25,383 nt of DNA from Chloroflexota bacterium (lineage in GTDB: Bacteria; Chloroflexota; Anaerolineae; Aggregatilineales; UBA2796): positions 1 through 25,383 of the forward strand of contig RFIM01000110.1 in NCBI GenBank assembly GCA_003695215.1, read 5' to 3'. The notes under the pieces were generated by a model, which was not told where the DNA came from, ran no database searches, and saw only the letters and a list, made by a program, of their open reading frames with translations. Made by a program: the position numbers and the translations under genes. Each line of letters opens with the position of its first letter. Position 1 is the first letter of the stretch. Of the stretch, positions 16,694 through 24,294 are shown piece by piece.

Positions 16694-16727
16694 GCGCTCT
16701 GCGCAACGGCTGGTTTGCGCAGAGCGC
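16694..16727. repeat. Perfect 13-bp inverted repeat in hsp20/purB divergent region
   Basis: GCGCTCTGCGCAA (16694-16706) and TTGCGCAGAGCGC (16715-16727) are perfect reverse complements separated by 8 nt. The arm centres are 21 bp apart, two helical turns. The right arm contains the candidate -35 box of the purB promoter. It is neither CIRCE nor the HspR (HAIR) site by sequence. It has no T-tract and lies outside the predicted transcripts of both flanking genes, so an operator for a dimeric regulator is more likely than a terminator. Confidence 0.75.
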
Positions 16728-16743
16728 ATTCTAGTAGCATAAT
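16715..16743 (+). promoter_or_regulatory. Candidate promoter of purB-hisZ-hisG
   Basis: TTGCGC (16715-16720) and CATAAT (16738-16743) are separated by 17 nt, giving a start near 16750 and a leader of about 37 nt before the purB ATG. The -10 matches 5 of 6 consensus bases and the -35 only 3 of 6. The -35 lies in the right arm of the inverted repeat. Confidence 0.5.
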
Positions 16744-16786
16744 CAGGCTACAGCCCTGAAGCATAACCAGCTGCACAGGCACGCTG

Positions 16787-18187
16787 ATGTTCAACCATGA
16801 GACGTTCCTGAGTCCTTTCACTTGGCGCTATGGCTCACCACAAATGCGCGCGCTATGGTCAGAGGTCCATAAGCGCCGTCTATGGCGCCGCATCTGGCTG
16901 GCGCTCGCCGAAGTCCAGCATCGCATTGGCTTGGTGAGCGCCGAACAACTGGCTGACCTACGCGCCCATGTTGAAGACGTGAACCTTGAGCGCGCTGACG
17001 CTATTGAAGCCGAAATCCAGCACGACTTGATGGCTGAGATCAAGTGCTATGCCGAACAATGCCCAATCGGCGGCGCAATCATCCACCTCGGCGCTACCAG
17101 CGCTGACATCGAGGATAACGCCGATGTCCTGCGCCTGCGCGAGAGCCTGAGCTTGATCCTAGCGCAGCTGCGCGACCTTCTGCGCGCTTTTGCCGAGCGC
17201 ATCGCCCAGAGCGCTGACCTGCCCACTATCGCTTTCACCCATCTGCAGCCCGCTGAGCCGACCACAGTCGGCTACCGCTTGGCGTGCTATGCTTACGATC
17301 TGTGCGCAGACTACGAGTCCTTGCGCGCGCTACGCGCACAGCTGCGCGGCAAGGGCTTCAAAGGCGCAGTCGGCACTAGCGCTGCCTACGCGCAGCTTTT
17401 GGAAGGCACGGCGCTCACGCCACAGGCTTTCGAGCGCCAAGTTATGCAGCAGCTCGGCCTCGAGGCGCTGCCTGTTGCCACGCAGATTTATTCGCGCCGT
17501 CAGGATTGGCTCGTGGTCAGCGCCTTGGCAGGCCTGGCGCTCACTTTGCACAAGATCGCCTTTGATATGCGGCTGCTGCAATCGCCGCCTTTAGGCGAAT
17601 GGCAAGAGCCATTCGGCGCAGCCCAGGTCGGCTCTTCAGCCATGCCTTTCAAGCGCAATCCAATCAACGCCGAAAACATCGACAGCTTGGCGCGCTTTGT
17701 CTCAGCTTTGCCAATTGTAGCATGGCAGAACGCCGCCAATAGCCTGCTGGAGCGCACCTTAGACGACTCCGCCAATCGTCGCAGCGTCCTGCCGGAGATA
17801 TTCCTGGCCACTGATGAGATGTTGCGGCGCATGACGCGCTTGGTGCGCCATTTGCAGCTCGATCACGATGCCATTCGGCGAAATTTGGCGCACTACGGCG
17901 CCTTCGCCGCCACTGAGCGCGTGCTGATGGAAGCTGTGCGCAACGGCGGCGATCGCCAAGTGTTGCATGAGCTGATCCGTGAGCATAGCCTGAGCGCATG
18001 GCGCGATCTGCGCGAGCGCGGCACGCAAACGCTCCAGGAGAGCCTGTGCGCTGATCCACGCCTGACGGCCTTCATCGCGCCTGAGCGCCTGCGCCAGCTG
18101 ATGCGCGCTGAAGATTATCTCGGCGATGCGCCACAACGCGCTCGTGCTATAGTGCGCATCATCTATGCCTTGACCGATGAAGAATAG
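16787..18187 (+). CDS. purB: Adenylosuccinate lyase
   Basis: PurB acts twice in purine synthesis. It cleaves SAICAR to AICAR plus fumarate, and adenylosuccinate to AMP plus fumarate. The 466-residue protein belongs to the fumarase/aspartase superfamily. It shows HLGATSADIEDNAD, the catalytic His region FTHLQPAEPTTVGYR, and the flexible signature loop GSSAMPFKRNPINAE (Ser283/Ser284). Start choice: ATG at 16787, the first Met in frame with the family N-terminus (FLSPFTWRYGSPQMRALWSE); AGG stands about 8 nt upstream. The next gene begins 6 nt after its stop, so purB, the hisZ-like gene and hisG look like one operon. AICAR is also released by histidine synthesis, which fits this grouping. Confidence 0.96.
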   Translation: MFNHETFLSPFTWRYGSPQMRALWSEVHKRRLWRRIWLALAEVQHRIGLVSAEQLADLRAHVEDVNLERADAIEAEIQHDLMAEIKCYAEQCPIGGAIIHLGATSADIEDNADVLRLRESLSLILAQLRDLLRAFAERIAQSADLPTIAFTHLQPAEPTTVGYRLACYAYDLCADYESLRALRAQLRGKGFKGAVGTSAAYAQLLEGTALTPQAFERQVMQQLGLEALPVATQIYSRRQDWLVVSALAGLALTLHKIAFDMRLLQSPPLGEWQEPFGAAQVGSSAMPFKRNPINAENIDSLARFVSALPIVAWQNAANSLLERTLDDSANRRSVLPEIFLATDEMLRRMTRLVRHLQLDHDAIRRNLAHYGAFAATERVLMEAVRNGGDRQVLHELIREHSLSAWRDLRERGTQTLQESLCADPRLTAFIAPERLRQLMRAEDYLGDAPQRARAIVRIIYALTDEE

Positions 18188-18193
18188 GCAAGT

Positions 18194-19702
18194 ATGACCA
18201 ACTCAACCTTCAGCCGACCGCACGGCTTTTACGATCGCACTGCGGCTGAGAGCGCTGCAGCCGCGCACATCGCAGCCCAGCTGCAAAACACTCTAGCGCG
18301 TTTCGGCTATCAGCGCCTTGAGACGCCTTTGGTCGAGTACGCCGACCTGTTCTTGACTAAAAGCGGTGACGACGCCGTCAATCGGCTCTTCACCTTTGAG
18401 CTATACGGGCGCCTGCTCTGCCTGCGCTCTGAGTTCACGCCTTCCGCAGCCCGCATGTATGTAGAGCGCTATCAGCATGCGCCCAAACCGTTGCGCTGGC
18501 AGTTCGCAGGCGAAGTCTTCCGCTATGAGACGCCGCAACGCAACCATTCGCGCCAATTCACTATGGTCGGCACAGAGCTGATCGGCGCCGCAGGCGCTAG
18601 CGCTGATGCTGAGACGCTTGGCATGGCGATGCACGCCTTGCAGCAGCTCGGCTTGCAAGGGCTGCGCCTAGTGATCGGCCATGTTGGCTTGTTGGCACAA
18701 CTGATCGAGCCATTCAACCTCGATCGGCGCCTGCGGCGCTTTGTGCTGAGGCAGGTCGAGAATCTAAGGCGCCCAGGGCGCGGACGCGCTTATGTGGAAG
18801 CCCAGCTCGCCAAACTCTATGGCGATCTGCCCGACTCGGAGCCGTCCTCGGCGTTCCCAGCTGAGGCGCTAGCTGCCGATTCGGACAAACTGGGCAGAGC
18901 GCTGCAACTCCTGCTCGAGTCGGCTGACCTGGGCACCACGGGCGTCGGGCGCAGCAGCACGGATATCGCCAAACGGCTGCTGACCAAGCAGCGCCGCGCT
19001 AGCCAGCACGCTGACCTAATGCAAGCGCTCGATTTCCTGGAGCAACTCTGCGCGCTCGATGGCGCGCCAGCGCAAGTTCTGCCTGCTTTAGAGCGCCTGA
19101 TCGCGCCTGGGCAAACGATCGGGCGCGCCCTTTTCGATGAGCTGCGGGCGACCATCGCCTTGTTGGATGCCTACAATGTGCCCGGCGAGGCGCTTCGCCT
19201 GAATATGGGCTTTGCGCGTGGCTTGAATTACTACACAGGCATCGTCTTCGAGATTTACAGCGCGCAGGGCGATCAGCTCTGTGGCGGTGGGCGCTACGAT
19301 GAGCTGATTCGCGTGCTGGGCGCTGCCGCTGAGACGCCCGCGATCGGCTTTGCCTACGGCTTGGATCGCATCCTGGCAGCCTTGGGCATCACGGCGCTGA
19401 CAGAAGAGCCGCCCACGGCGCTGGTCGTGCCGCTAGAGTCAGCTGATGACGAACAAGCAGTGCGCGTAGCTATGGCCCTGCGCGCTCACGCTAACATCGC
19501 GCTGCACACCTCGCCGACGCGCAACCTCTCTCAAATCTTGGCACAAGCTGCCAAGCAGAACATCCCGTATGTGATCTTGATCGGCGCTGAAGAGCGCGCC
19601 GCTGGCTGCCTTAGCCTGCGGGATATGCGCCGCGCCGTCCAATTCCGCCTGAGCCTTGCTGAAGCCGCTGAGTACCTTCAAGGTAGGATGAGTCATGCCT
19701 GA
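18194..19702 (+). CDS. hisZ: HisZ-like ATP phosphoribosyltransferase regulatory subunit with anticodon-binding domain
   Basis: The 502-residue protein is a paralogue of histidyl-tRNA synthetase. The class II core is present: LRSEFTPSAARMYVER, FRYETPQ, and the histidine motif FARGLNYYTGIVFE (Arg342, Asn345 in place of the synthetase Asp), then GGGRYDELI and PAIGFAYGLDRIL. In the motif 2 loop, RQFTMVGTE has Met124 at the position of the histidine-binding Gln of true HisRS (RQFHQLGCE in E. coli). This, the YYTGIVFE form and the overlap with hisG argue for HisZ. Unlike typical HisZ, residues of about 410-500 look like a complete anticodon-binding domain (TALVVPLESADDEQAV, RNLSQILAQAAKQNIPYVIL, GCLSLRDM). 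A region of about 90 residues (roughly 190-280) between the core motifs is poorly conserved. A divergent HisRS cannot be excluded. ATG at 18194 has AGG 6 nt upstream. Confidence 0.8.
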   Translation: MTNSTFSRPHGFYDRTAAESAAAAHIAAQLQNTLARFGYQRLETPLVEYADLFLTKSGDDAVNRLFTFELYGRLLCLRSEFTPSAARMYVERYQHAPKPLRWQFAGEVFRYETPQRNHSRQFTMVGTELIGAAGASADAETLGMAMHALQQLGLQGLRLVIGHVGLLAQLIEPFNLDRRLRRFVLRQVENLRRPGRGRAYVEAQLAKLYGDLPDSEPSSAFPAEALAADSDKLGRALQLLLESADLGTTGVGRSSTDIAKRLLTKQRRASQHADLMQALDFLEQLCALDGAPAQVLPALERLIAPGQTIGRALFDELRATIALLDAYNVPGEALRLNMGFARGLNYYTGIVFEIYSAQGDQLCGGGRYDELIRVLGAAAETPAIGFAYGLDRILAALGITALTEEPPTALVVPLESADDEQAVRVAMALRAHANIALHTSPTRNLSQILAQAAKQNIPYVILIGAEERAAGCLSLRDMRRAVQFRLSLAEAAEYLQGRMSHA

Positions 19703-20717
19703 GCCACGCGTCAGCCTCGCCTTGCCCAGCAAAGGCGCGCTCGCCGAACCGACCACTGAGTTCCTCAAAGCCTGCGATCTGAAAGTTGCCAAGTCCAATC
19801 CGCGCCAATATGTGGCGCACATCGACGCCTTGCCACAGCTGGACGTGCTCTTCCAGCGCGTGAACGACATCGTCTACAAAGTGGCTGATGGCACGCTCGA
19901 CATGGGCATCACAGGCTTAGATGTAGTCCGCGAGTTGGCGGGCGAGAACGACGCTGTGACCATCATCCACGAGGACCTGCGCTATGGCGAATGTCAATTA
20001 GTGCTAGCAGTGCCTGAGGCGTGGATCGATGTGGAGAGCATGACCGATCTGGCTGAGATCGCGCTCGACTTCCGCGAGAACAAGCGGCGCAATCTGCGCG
20101 TTGCCACAAAATTCACCAATTTGGCGCGCCGCTTCTTACATCAGCATGGCATCTTCCATTTCACTTTGGTTGAGGCAGAAGGCGCCATTGAAGTGGCGCC
20201 GACGCTCGGTTACGCCGATGTGGTGGTCGATTTGAGCGCCACGGGCACCACCTTGCGCGAGAATCATCTCAAGCCGCTAGTGGACGGCGTGCTGCTGGAA
20301 TCTACGGCTTGCTTGATCGCCAACACGCGCCGCTTGCACGAATCGCCGTTGCTGCTAGAGACAGCGCGCACGCTCTTGGAAGTCTTCGATGCCACGCTCA
20401 GCGCGCAGAATTACTATCAGGTGACGGTCAACATTCGCGGCGATGATGCCGAATCGGTCGCGCACGCGGTCGCTTCCAATCCGATCACGCGCGGCTTGCA
20501 AGGCCCGACAGTCGCGCCGATATATGCCTCGCACTTGGCTGAGCGCTGGTTCAGCGCGACGATCATCGTGCACAAGAAGCATTTGTTGGCGGCGGTAGCG
20601 CACTTGCGCAACATCGGCGGCACGCACGCCACAGTCATTCCATCGCGCTATGTCTTCTTGCCGCAATCGCCCAGCTATCAGCGCCTGCTGCAGAAGCTGG
20701 GCAAAGCGCCAAAGTGA
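19695..20717 (+). CDS. hisG: ATP phosphoribosyltransferase HisG, long form
   Basis: HisG joins ATP and PRPP in the first and regulated step of histidine synthesis. The 340-residue protein has the two-lobed catalytic part (VSLALPSKGALAEPTTEFL, then DMGITGLDVV) and the PRPP loop DVVVDLSATGTTLRENHL (Asp179). From about residue 240 it carries a HisG_C-type regulatory domain (VTVNIRGDDAESVA, GLQGPTVAPIYA, IIVHKKHLLAAVAHLRNIGG), which marks the long form that normally binds histidine itself and works without HisZ. Its ATG overlaps the end of the HisZ-like gene by 8 nt, with AGGA 7 nt upstream, so translation is coupled. Having both a regulatory domain and a HisZ-like partner is unusual. Confidence 0.95.
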   Translation: MPEPRVSLALPSKGALAEPTTEFLKACDLKVAKSNPRQYVAHIDALPQLDVLFQRVNDIVYKVADGTLDMGITGLDVVRELAGENDAVTIIHEDLRYGECQLVLAVPEAWIDVESMTDLAEIALDFRENKRRNLRVATKFTNLARRFLHQHGIFHFTLVEAEGAIEVAPTLGYADVVVDLSATGTTLRENHLKPLVDGVLLESTACLIANTRRLHESPLLLETARTLLEVFDATLSAQNYYQVTVNIRGDDAESVAHAVASNPITRGLQGPTVAPIYASHLAERWFSATIIVHKKHLLAAVAHLRNIGGTHATVIPSRYVFLPQSPSYQRLLQKLGKAPK

Positions 20718-20727
20718 CTCGCCGCTT

Positions 20728-20756
20728 TTGACAAGATTCGCGCCCTGATCTACCAT
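20728..20756 (+). promoter_or_regulatory. Sigma-70 promoter of pyk
   Basis: A perfect TTGACA (20728-20733) is followed after 17 nt by TACCAT (20751-20756). Transcription would start near 20763, about 45-55 nt before the pyk start, inside the 91-bp gap after hisG. Pyk can therefore be expressed apart from the purB-hisG operon. Confidence 0.68.
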
Positions 20757-20808
20757 TGGGCAGGCACTTGGGCTTGCATAGCGCTGAAGACGAGCCGCTA
20801 GGCTAGGG

Positions 20809-22380
20809 GTGGGGAAATTGGTCAGGAAAACGGACAAGAAACGCACAAAGATCGTCGCGACAATTGGGCCGTCATCTTCTCAGGAGAGCGTGTTGCGCGA
20901 GATGATCCGTGCAGGCATGGACGTGGCGCGCATCAACTTCAGCCATGGCGATCATGAGATGCACGCACGCAACATCGCGCTGATCCGTAGAATCGCCGCT
21001 GAGGAGAACGCTGTGGTCGCCATTATGGGCGATTTGCAAGGGCCGAAGATTCGCTTAGGCAAGGTCATCGGCGAGCCAGTGCCGCTTAGAGTCGGCGATA
21101 GGCTGACGCTGACCACGCGCTTGAATCCTGCTGAGACTGCCGAGCTATCTGAGGCAGCCAAGCAGCACGTCTATCCGTTGCCGCACGCTGAGTTCGTGCG
21201 CGACGTGCGCGCAGGCCAACGCCTGCTGGTAGATGACGGTACCATTGAATTCAAGGTACTGACGGCCACTAGCACTGACCTGCACTGCGAAGTGATAGTG
21301 GAAGGCGCCTTACAATCGCGCAAAGGCGTCAGCGCGCCTGAATCGCGCCTGACGCTCTCGGCGCTGACCGAAAAAGACCGTGAGGACGTGAAGTTTGCCC
21401 TTGAACACAAGCTCGACTACATTGCCATGTCCTTTGTGCGCTCAAGCAAGGACATAGACGAGCTGCGCTGGCTATGCCGCTACCTGAACGCCGATGATGT
21501 AGCGATCATCGCCAAAATCGAGAAAAGCGAAGCCCTTCAAGCCTTCGATGAGATTCTGCGCGTCTCTGACGGCATTATGGTTGCGCGCGGCGATCTAGGC
21601 GTTGAGACGCCTGCTGAGGAAGTGCCGATCCGCCAAAAAGAGATCATTCGGCGCTGCAATGAAGTGGGCAAGCCTGTCATCACAGCCACACAGATGCTGC
21701 AATCCATGATCGATAATCCGCGCCCGACGCGCGCTGAGGCTAGCGATGTGGCTAATGCGATCTTTGATGGCAGCGATGCTGTGATGCTCAGCGGCGAGAC
21801 TGCCTCAGGCAAGTTTCCCGTCCTGGCCGTCGAGACTATGGCCAATATCGCCGTGATCGCCGAGCAGAACTTCGATCGTGTGGCGCGCACTGATCGCGTG
21901 GAACGGGCCTTATTGGCCCTTGGCGAGGCGCGGCAAGTGGCCAACATGACGGGCGAAGGTTTCGCTGTGGCCACTAGCCGCACCGCTAGCGTCCTGGCGG
22001 ACTTGCTGAATGCGCGCGCTATTGTCACCACCACCTGGACGGGCTCCACAGCGCGGCAAGTGGCGCGCACGCGCCCGAAGACGCCAATCCTGTGCGTGAC
22101 GCCTAACGAAACGACCTTGCAGCGCATGGCGCTAGTCTGGGGCGTTATCCCGATCTATGTGCCAGAATTCAGCACCATTGACGAGATGGTACAGACAGTT
22201 GTGCGTGCCTGTTACGATCAGGAACTGGTCGAGTTTGGCGACGTGCTGGTGCTGATTGCAGGGATGCCTTTTGGCGCGGGCAGTCAGGCCAATTTCATCA
22301 AGATTCATCGGGTTGGCGAGCATGGCGAAGTGCCACAGACGCGCATCGCGGCGGCTGCAGCTAGCGCCAAATTCAGCTGA
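20809..22380 (+). CDS. pyk: Pyruvate kinase
   Basis: Pyruvate kinase makes pyruvate and ATP from phosphoenolpyruvate and ADP at the end of glycolysis. The 523-residue protein has the whole core: KIVATIGPSSSQ, ARINFSHG, DLQGPKIRLG, the B-domain lid, the signature AIIAKIEKSEALQAFDEIL with the catalytic Lys and Mg2+-binding Glu, ARGDLGVETPAEEVPIRQKEI, TATQMLQSM and MLSGETASGKFP. A C-terminal regulatory domain is present (TWTGSTARQVARTRPKTPILCVT); there is no extra PEP-utilising domain, and the tail is slightly longer than usual. The start is uncertain by three codons: GTG at 20809 gives the longest reading, but TTG at 20818 has AGGGG about 8 nt upstream and may be the real one. Confidence 0.97.
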   Translation: MGKLVRKTDKKRTKIVATIGPSSSQESVLREMIRAGMDVARINFSHGDHEMHARNIALIRRIAAEENAVVAIMGDLQGPKIRLGKVIGEPVPLRVGDRLTLTTRLNPAETAELSEAAKQHVYPLPHAEFVRDVRAGQRLLVDDGTIEFKVLTATSTDLHCEVIVEGALQSRKGVSAPESRLTLSALTEKDREDVKFALEHKLDYIAMSFVRSSKDIDELRWLCRYLNADDVAIIAKIEKSEALQAFDEILRVSDGIMVARGDLGVETPAEEVPIRQKEIIRRCNEVGKPVITATQMLQSMIDNPRPTRAEASDVANAIFDGSDAVMLSGETASGKFPVLAVETMANIAVIAEQNFDRVARTDRVERALLALGEARQVANMTGEGFAVATSRTASVLADLLNARAIVTTTWTGSTARQVARTRPKTPILCVTPNETTLQRMALVWGVIPIYVPEFSTIDEMVQTVVRACYDQELVEFGDVLVLIAGMPFGAGSQANFIKIHRVGEHGEVPQTRIAAAAASAKFS

Positions 22381-22387
22381 TCGGCGT

Positions 22388-22416
22388 GAGGCGTAGCTGA
22401 GCTTGGGCTACGCCTC
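22388..22416. terminator. Hairpin between convergent pyk and HTH genes
   Basis: GAGGCGTAGC (22388-22397) and GCTACGCCTC (22407-22416) form a perfect 10-bp stem with a 9-nt loop, 7 nt after the pyk stop. The right arm covers the stop codon of the convergent HTH gene. There is no T-tract on either side, so it is a likely bidirectional end point but not a classic intrinsic terminator. Confidence 0.55.
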
Positions 22417-23019
22417 GTAGGCGTCTACCAAGGCGAAGATGATCTCACGAGTGAGCGCATAAACTTTGCGCACGGGCTCGGTGCGCTCGTGTGTCGGGCG
22501 CCCGATCTCGACGAGGCGCATCACAGCATCTAAAACCAGGTCATTGAAAGCGAAGAAGCCTTCAACGGCTTCGCTGAGCTTCAAATTCTGGCTGCGGATG
22601 GCCTGACCATATTTCAAGCCGATCTCACGCGCTTCGATCAGCGCCTGCTCAGAAGGCGAGCTGAGATAGCGTTGCATGACCTCCATCAGCCGTCGGCCGC
22701 AGGCGCCGAGCGTTTGGCGCGCTTGTGCGTCCAAGTTACGGTACCAGGCCGCTTCCGCAAAGTGTTGCTCGCTGAGCTCAAGGCGCACACGCCCAAGCGC
22801 GCTCTGCACGAAGACCTGTGCCTCTCGCTCGGCATTCGATTCCTGAGTGCTCATCCAATGCTGGAGATCGGCAATCCGAAAGCGCCGATGCCCGCCCGGC
22901 GTGCGCTGCGAAGGCAGATGCCCTCGATCGGCCCAGTTGCGCACAGTGGCAGGATGCACGCCAAGTATCTTTGCCGCTTCACTTAAACTGACCCAAGCGG
23001 AGATCTCTTCAGCGTTCAT
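22408..23019 (-). CDS. HTH regulator (excisionase/MerR-like) with helical sensor-type domain
   Basis: A protein of 203 residues. Residues of about 9-60 are a winged HTH of the HTH_17/MerR kind: VSLSEAAKILGVHPATVRNWADRGHLPSQRTPGGHRRFRIADLQ. The rest is all-helical (RRLMEVMQRYL, EAREIGLKYGQAIRSQNLKLSEAVEGFFAFND), resembling the RsbR-type N-terminal sensor fold; this is a recognition by pattern and less certain. ATG at 23019 is preferred over an in-frame TTG at 23085 because GAAGG lies 7 nt upstream and because the TTG falls in the -35 box of the gene's own promoter. It probably regulates nearby genes or itself. Its target and signal are unknown. Confidence 0.82.
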   Translation of the reverse strand: MNAEEISAWVSLSEAAKILGVHPATVRNWADRGHLPSQRTPGGHRRFRIADLQHWMSTQESNAEREAQVFVQSALGRVRLELSEQHFAEAAWYRNLDAQARQTLGACGRRLMEVMQRYLSSPSEQALIEAREIGLKYGQAIRSQNLKLSEAVEGFFAFNDLVLDAVMRLVEIGRPTHERTEPVRKVYALTREIIFALVDAYEA

Positions 23020-23056
23020 GAAGTTGCCTTCGCTGTATGTTGAACTGCATAGCACT

Positions 23057-23085
23057 ATTGTACGCTTGAAAAATACGTAGTGCAA
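23057..23085 (-). promoter_or_regulatory. Promoter of the HTH regulator gene
   Basis: On the minus strand TTGCAC (23085-23080) and TACAAT (23062-23057) are separated by 17 nt, giving a start near 23050 and a leader of about 31 nt with a GAAGG ribosome-binding site. GCACTA and TAGTGC, a 6-bp inverted repeat, flank the spacer and -10 box and could be an operator. Confidence 0.6.
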
Positions 23086-23092
23086 TAGCCTT

Positions 23093-23710
23093 TCACATAC
23101 GCTTGCGCAGTGAACGCATGACTAGCGCAAAGAACGGCACTGCCAAATCACCTGTGACTTGCGCGCGCTGTAGCACGGCGGCATTCGCCACTTCAAAGTC
23201 GGCGTGCATGTTCTGCACAGTGGCGATCTGACGCACAACGGGCTCGTGCGAAAAGACCATGATCGAGACAGTGTATTTGCCTGCCACGAAGAGCAGATAA
23301 CGCTCGCCATAAGGATGCGTCTGCGGCTCGAGCGGCTCATCTACAGCGGCGCGCTCAGCGATATCGTGCAAAATATCGCGAATGGCAGCGTACGGCACTT
23401 CAAAATTGCCGACCTGCTCGATGAAGCGCTGTGAGCGGTAATGATAGACGGCCATTGCCAGAGCTTTGCCTTCAAGGTTGCGGCGAATGGCGATCGTCTC
23501 ATCTGTGTTGCCTGCAGGGCGCGCTGCAAGTTCATCAGCAGCTAAGGCGGCTAGATTGATCTGAGACTGATAGCGCTCATAGAGTGTTTGGAACTGTTCT
23601 CGATTGATATCGCCGTTGGCAAATTCGGTCGCCAAATTGCGCAGTTTTTTGCGCAGCTGCGCGATCAGCGCTTCGGCGGCGGCGCTTGGGCTGCTCGAAT
23701 GATTGGTCAT
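23093..23710 (-). CDS. Hypothetical protein, family not recognised
   Basis: A 205-residue soluble protein that I cannot assign. Residues of about 10-55 are helical and charged (LIAQLRKKLRNLATEFANGD, then INREQFQTLYERYQSQI), reminiscent of short oligomerisation helices such as SHOCT but not a convincing match. The rest looks like a mixed alpha/beta domain (GERYLLFVAGKYTVSIMVFS, EPVVRQIATVQNMHADFEVANAAVLQ) and ends in a basic tail MRSLRKRM. There are no membrane segments, signal peptide or catalytic motifs. ATG at 23710 has AGG about 4 nt upstream, and a minus-strand TATACT at 23756-23751 could be a -10 box. It lies between an HTH regulator and an SRPBCC gene on the same strand. Confidence 0.78.
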   Translation of the reverse strand: MTNHSSSPSAAAEALIAQLRKKLRNLATEFANGDINREQFQTLYERYQSQINLAALAADELAARPAGNTDETIAIRRNLEGKALAMAVYHYRSQRFIEQVGNFEVPYAAIRDILHDIAERAAVDEPLEPQTHPYGERYLLFVAGKYTVSIMVFSHEPVVRQIATVQNMHADFEVANAAVLQRAQVTGDLAVPFFALVMRSLRKRM

Positions 23711-23797
23711 GGCACCTGCTCGCTGCGTTTTGAACCGTTAGTCAATTTTTAGTATAAGGCAAAAAACGCGACGCGCCTTCACAGAGTTGTGACGGAC

Positions 23798-24289
23798 TCA
23801 GGGCTTAGCGGGCTTTGCCAACAGGCGACGGGCCTGGAATTGGCGATAGATGAACAGGATCACGACGCTTGGATAGACCAGGGCGTCAATCAGGCTGCCC
23901 AAGAGGCCGCGCAGCGGCGTCAGGTGGAAAGTGACGTCGTCCGTGCAGGCAGTTCTGCCGTCAGGCAGCGCTTCGAAGATGTGCCGATGTATCCAGAAGT
24001 GGAATGGGCTGCTCAGCGAGCGATCGACGAAGCTAGCGCGCGTTTGACCTTCGCCATACGGCGTGAATTCGTCGTAGATGGCGTGCCAAGTGGCGCCTAG
24101 TGGCTGAAGGCCGAACAAGGCCAGGCGGAACTTCAACGTGCCACCTGCCTGTAGCGGCTCATCTTTGGCGAGGATTTTCACGCGCAAGGGCGGCGGCGTG
24201 AGTGCCTTCAGGGCAATAGGATCGTCGTGGAAGCGCCAGACTTCTGAGAGCGGCGCTTCCACGATGAATCGCTGCTTGAAACGTGCCAT
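23798..24289 (-). CDS. SRPBCC (START-like) ligand-binding protein
   Basis: A 163-residue helix-grip protein with a deep hydrophobic pocket. The family pattern is clear: FIVEAPLSEVWRFHDDPIALKALTPPPLRVKIL, then GGTLKFRLALFG, RASFVDRSLSSPFHFWIHRHIFEALPDG, and a C-terminal helix LLGSLIDALVYPSVVILFIYRQF that is unusually hydrophobic and may touch the membrane. Such proteins bind lipids, pigments or polyketides, or act as small cyclases; no catalytic residue is evident. ATG at 24289 begins 5 nt after the stop of the MerR-type regulator, so the two are almost certainly co-transcribed and the regulator may control it. Confidence 0.88.
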   Translation of the reverse strand: MARFKQRFIVEAPLSEVWRFHDDPIALKALTPPPLRVKILAKDEPLQAGGTLKFRLALFGLQPLGATWHAIYDEFTPYGEGQTRASFVDRSLSSPFHFWIHRHIFEALPDGRTACTDDVTFHLTPLRGLLGSLIDALVYPSVVILFIYRQFQARRLLAKPAKP

Positions 24290-24294
24290 GCGCT

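Noticed and set aside
16694..16727. Inverted repeat as a CIRCE or HspR heat-shock operator
   Set aside because: CIRCE arms are TTAGCACTC/GAGTGCTAA with 9 nt between, and the HspR site is CTTGAGT-n7-ACTCAAG; neither matches.
18194..19702. Plain histidyl-tRNA synthetase (hisS)
   Set aside because: The motif 2 histidine-binding Gln is Met124, the HisA motif is the HisZ-like YYTGIVFE form, and the gene overlaps hisG; not fully excluded because the anticodon-binding domain is present.
20355..20846. Minus-strand open frame of 163 codons
   Set aside because: Antisense to hisG and crossing the pyk promoter and start; no family features.
21537..22127. Minus-strand open frame of 196 codons
   Set aside because: Antisense to the conserved core of pyruvate kinase; Ser/Arg/Thr-rich shadow translation.
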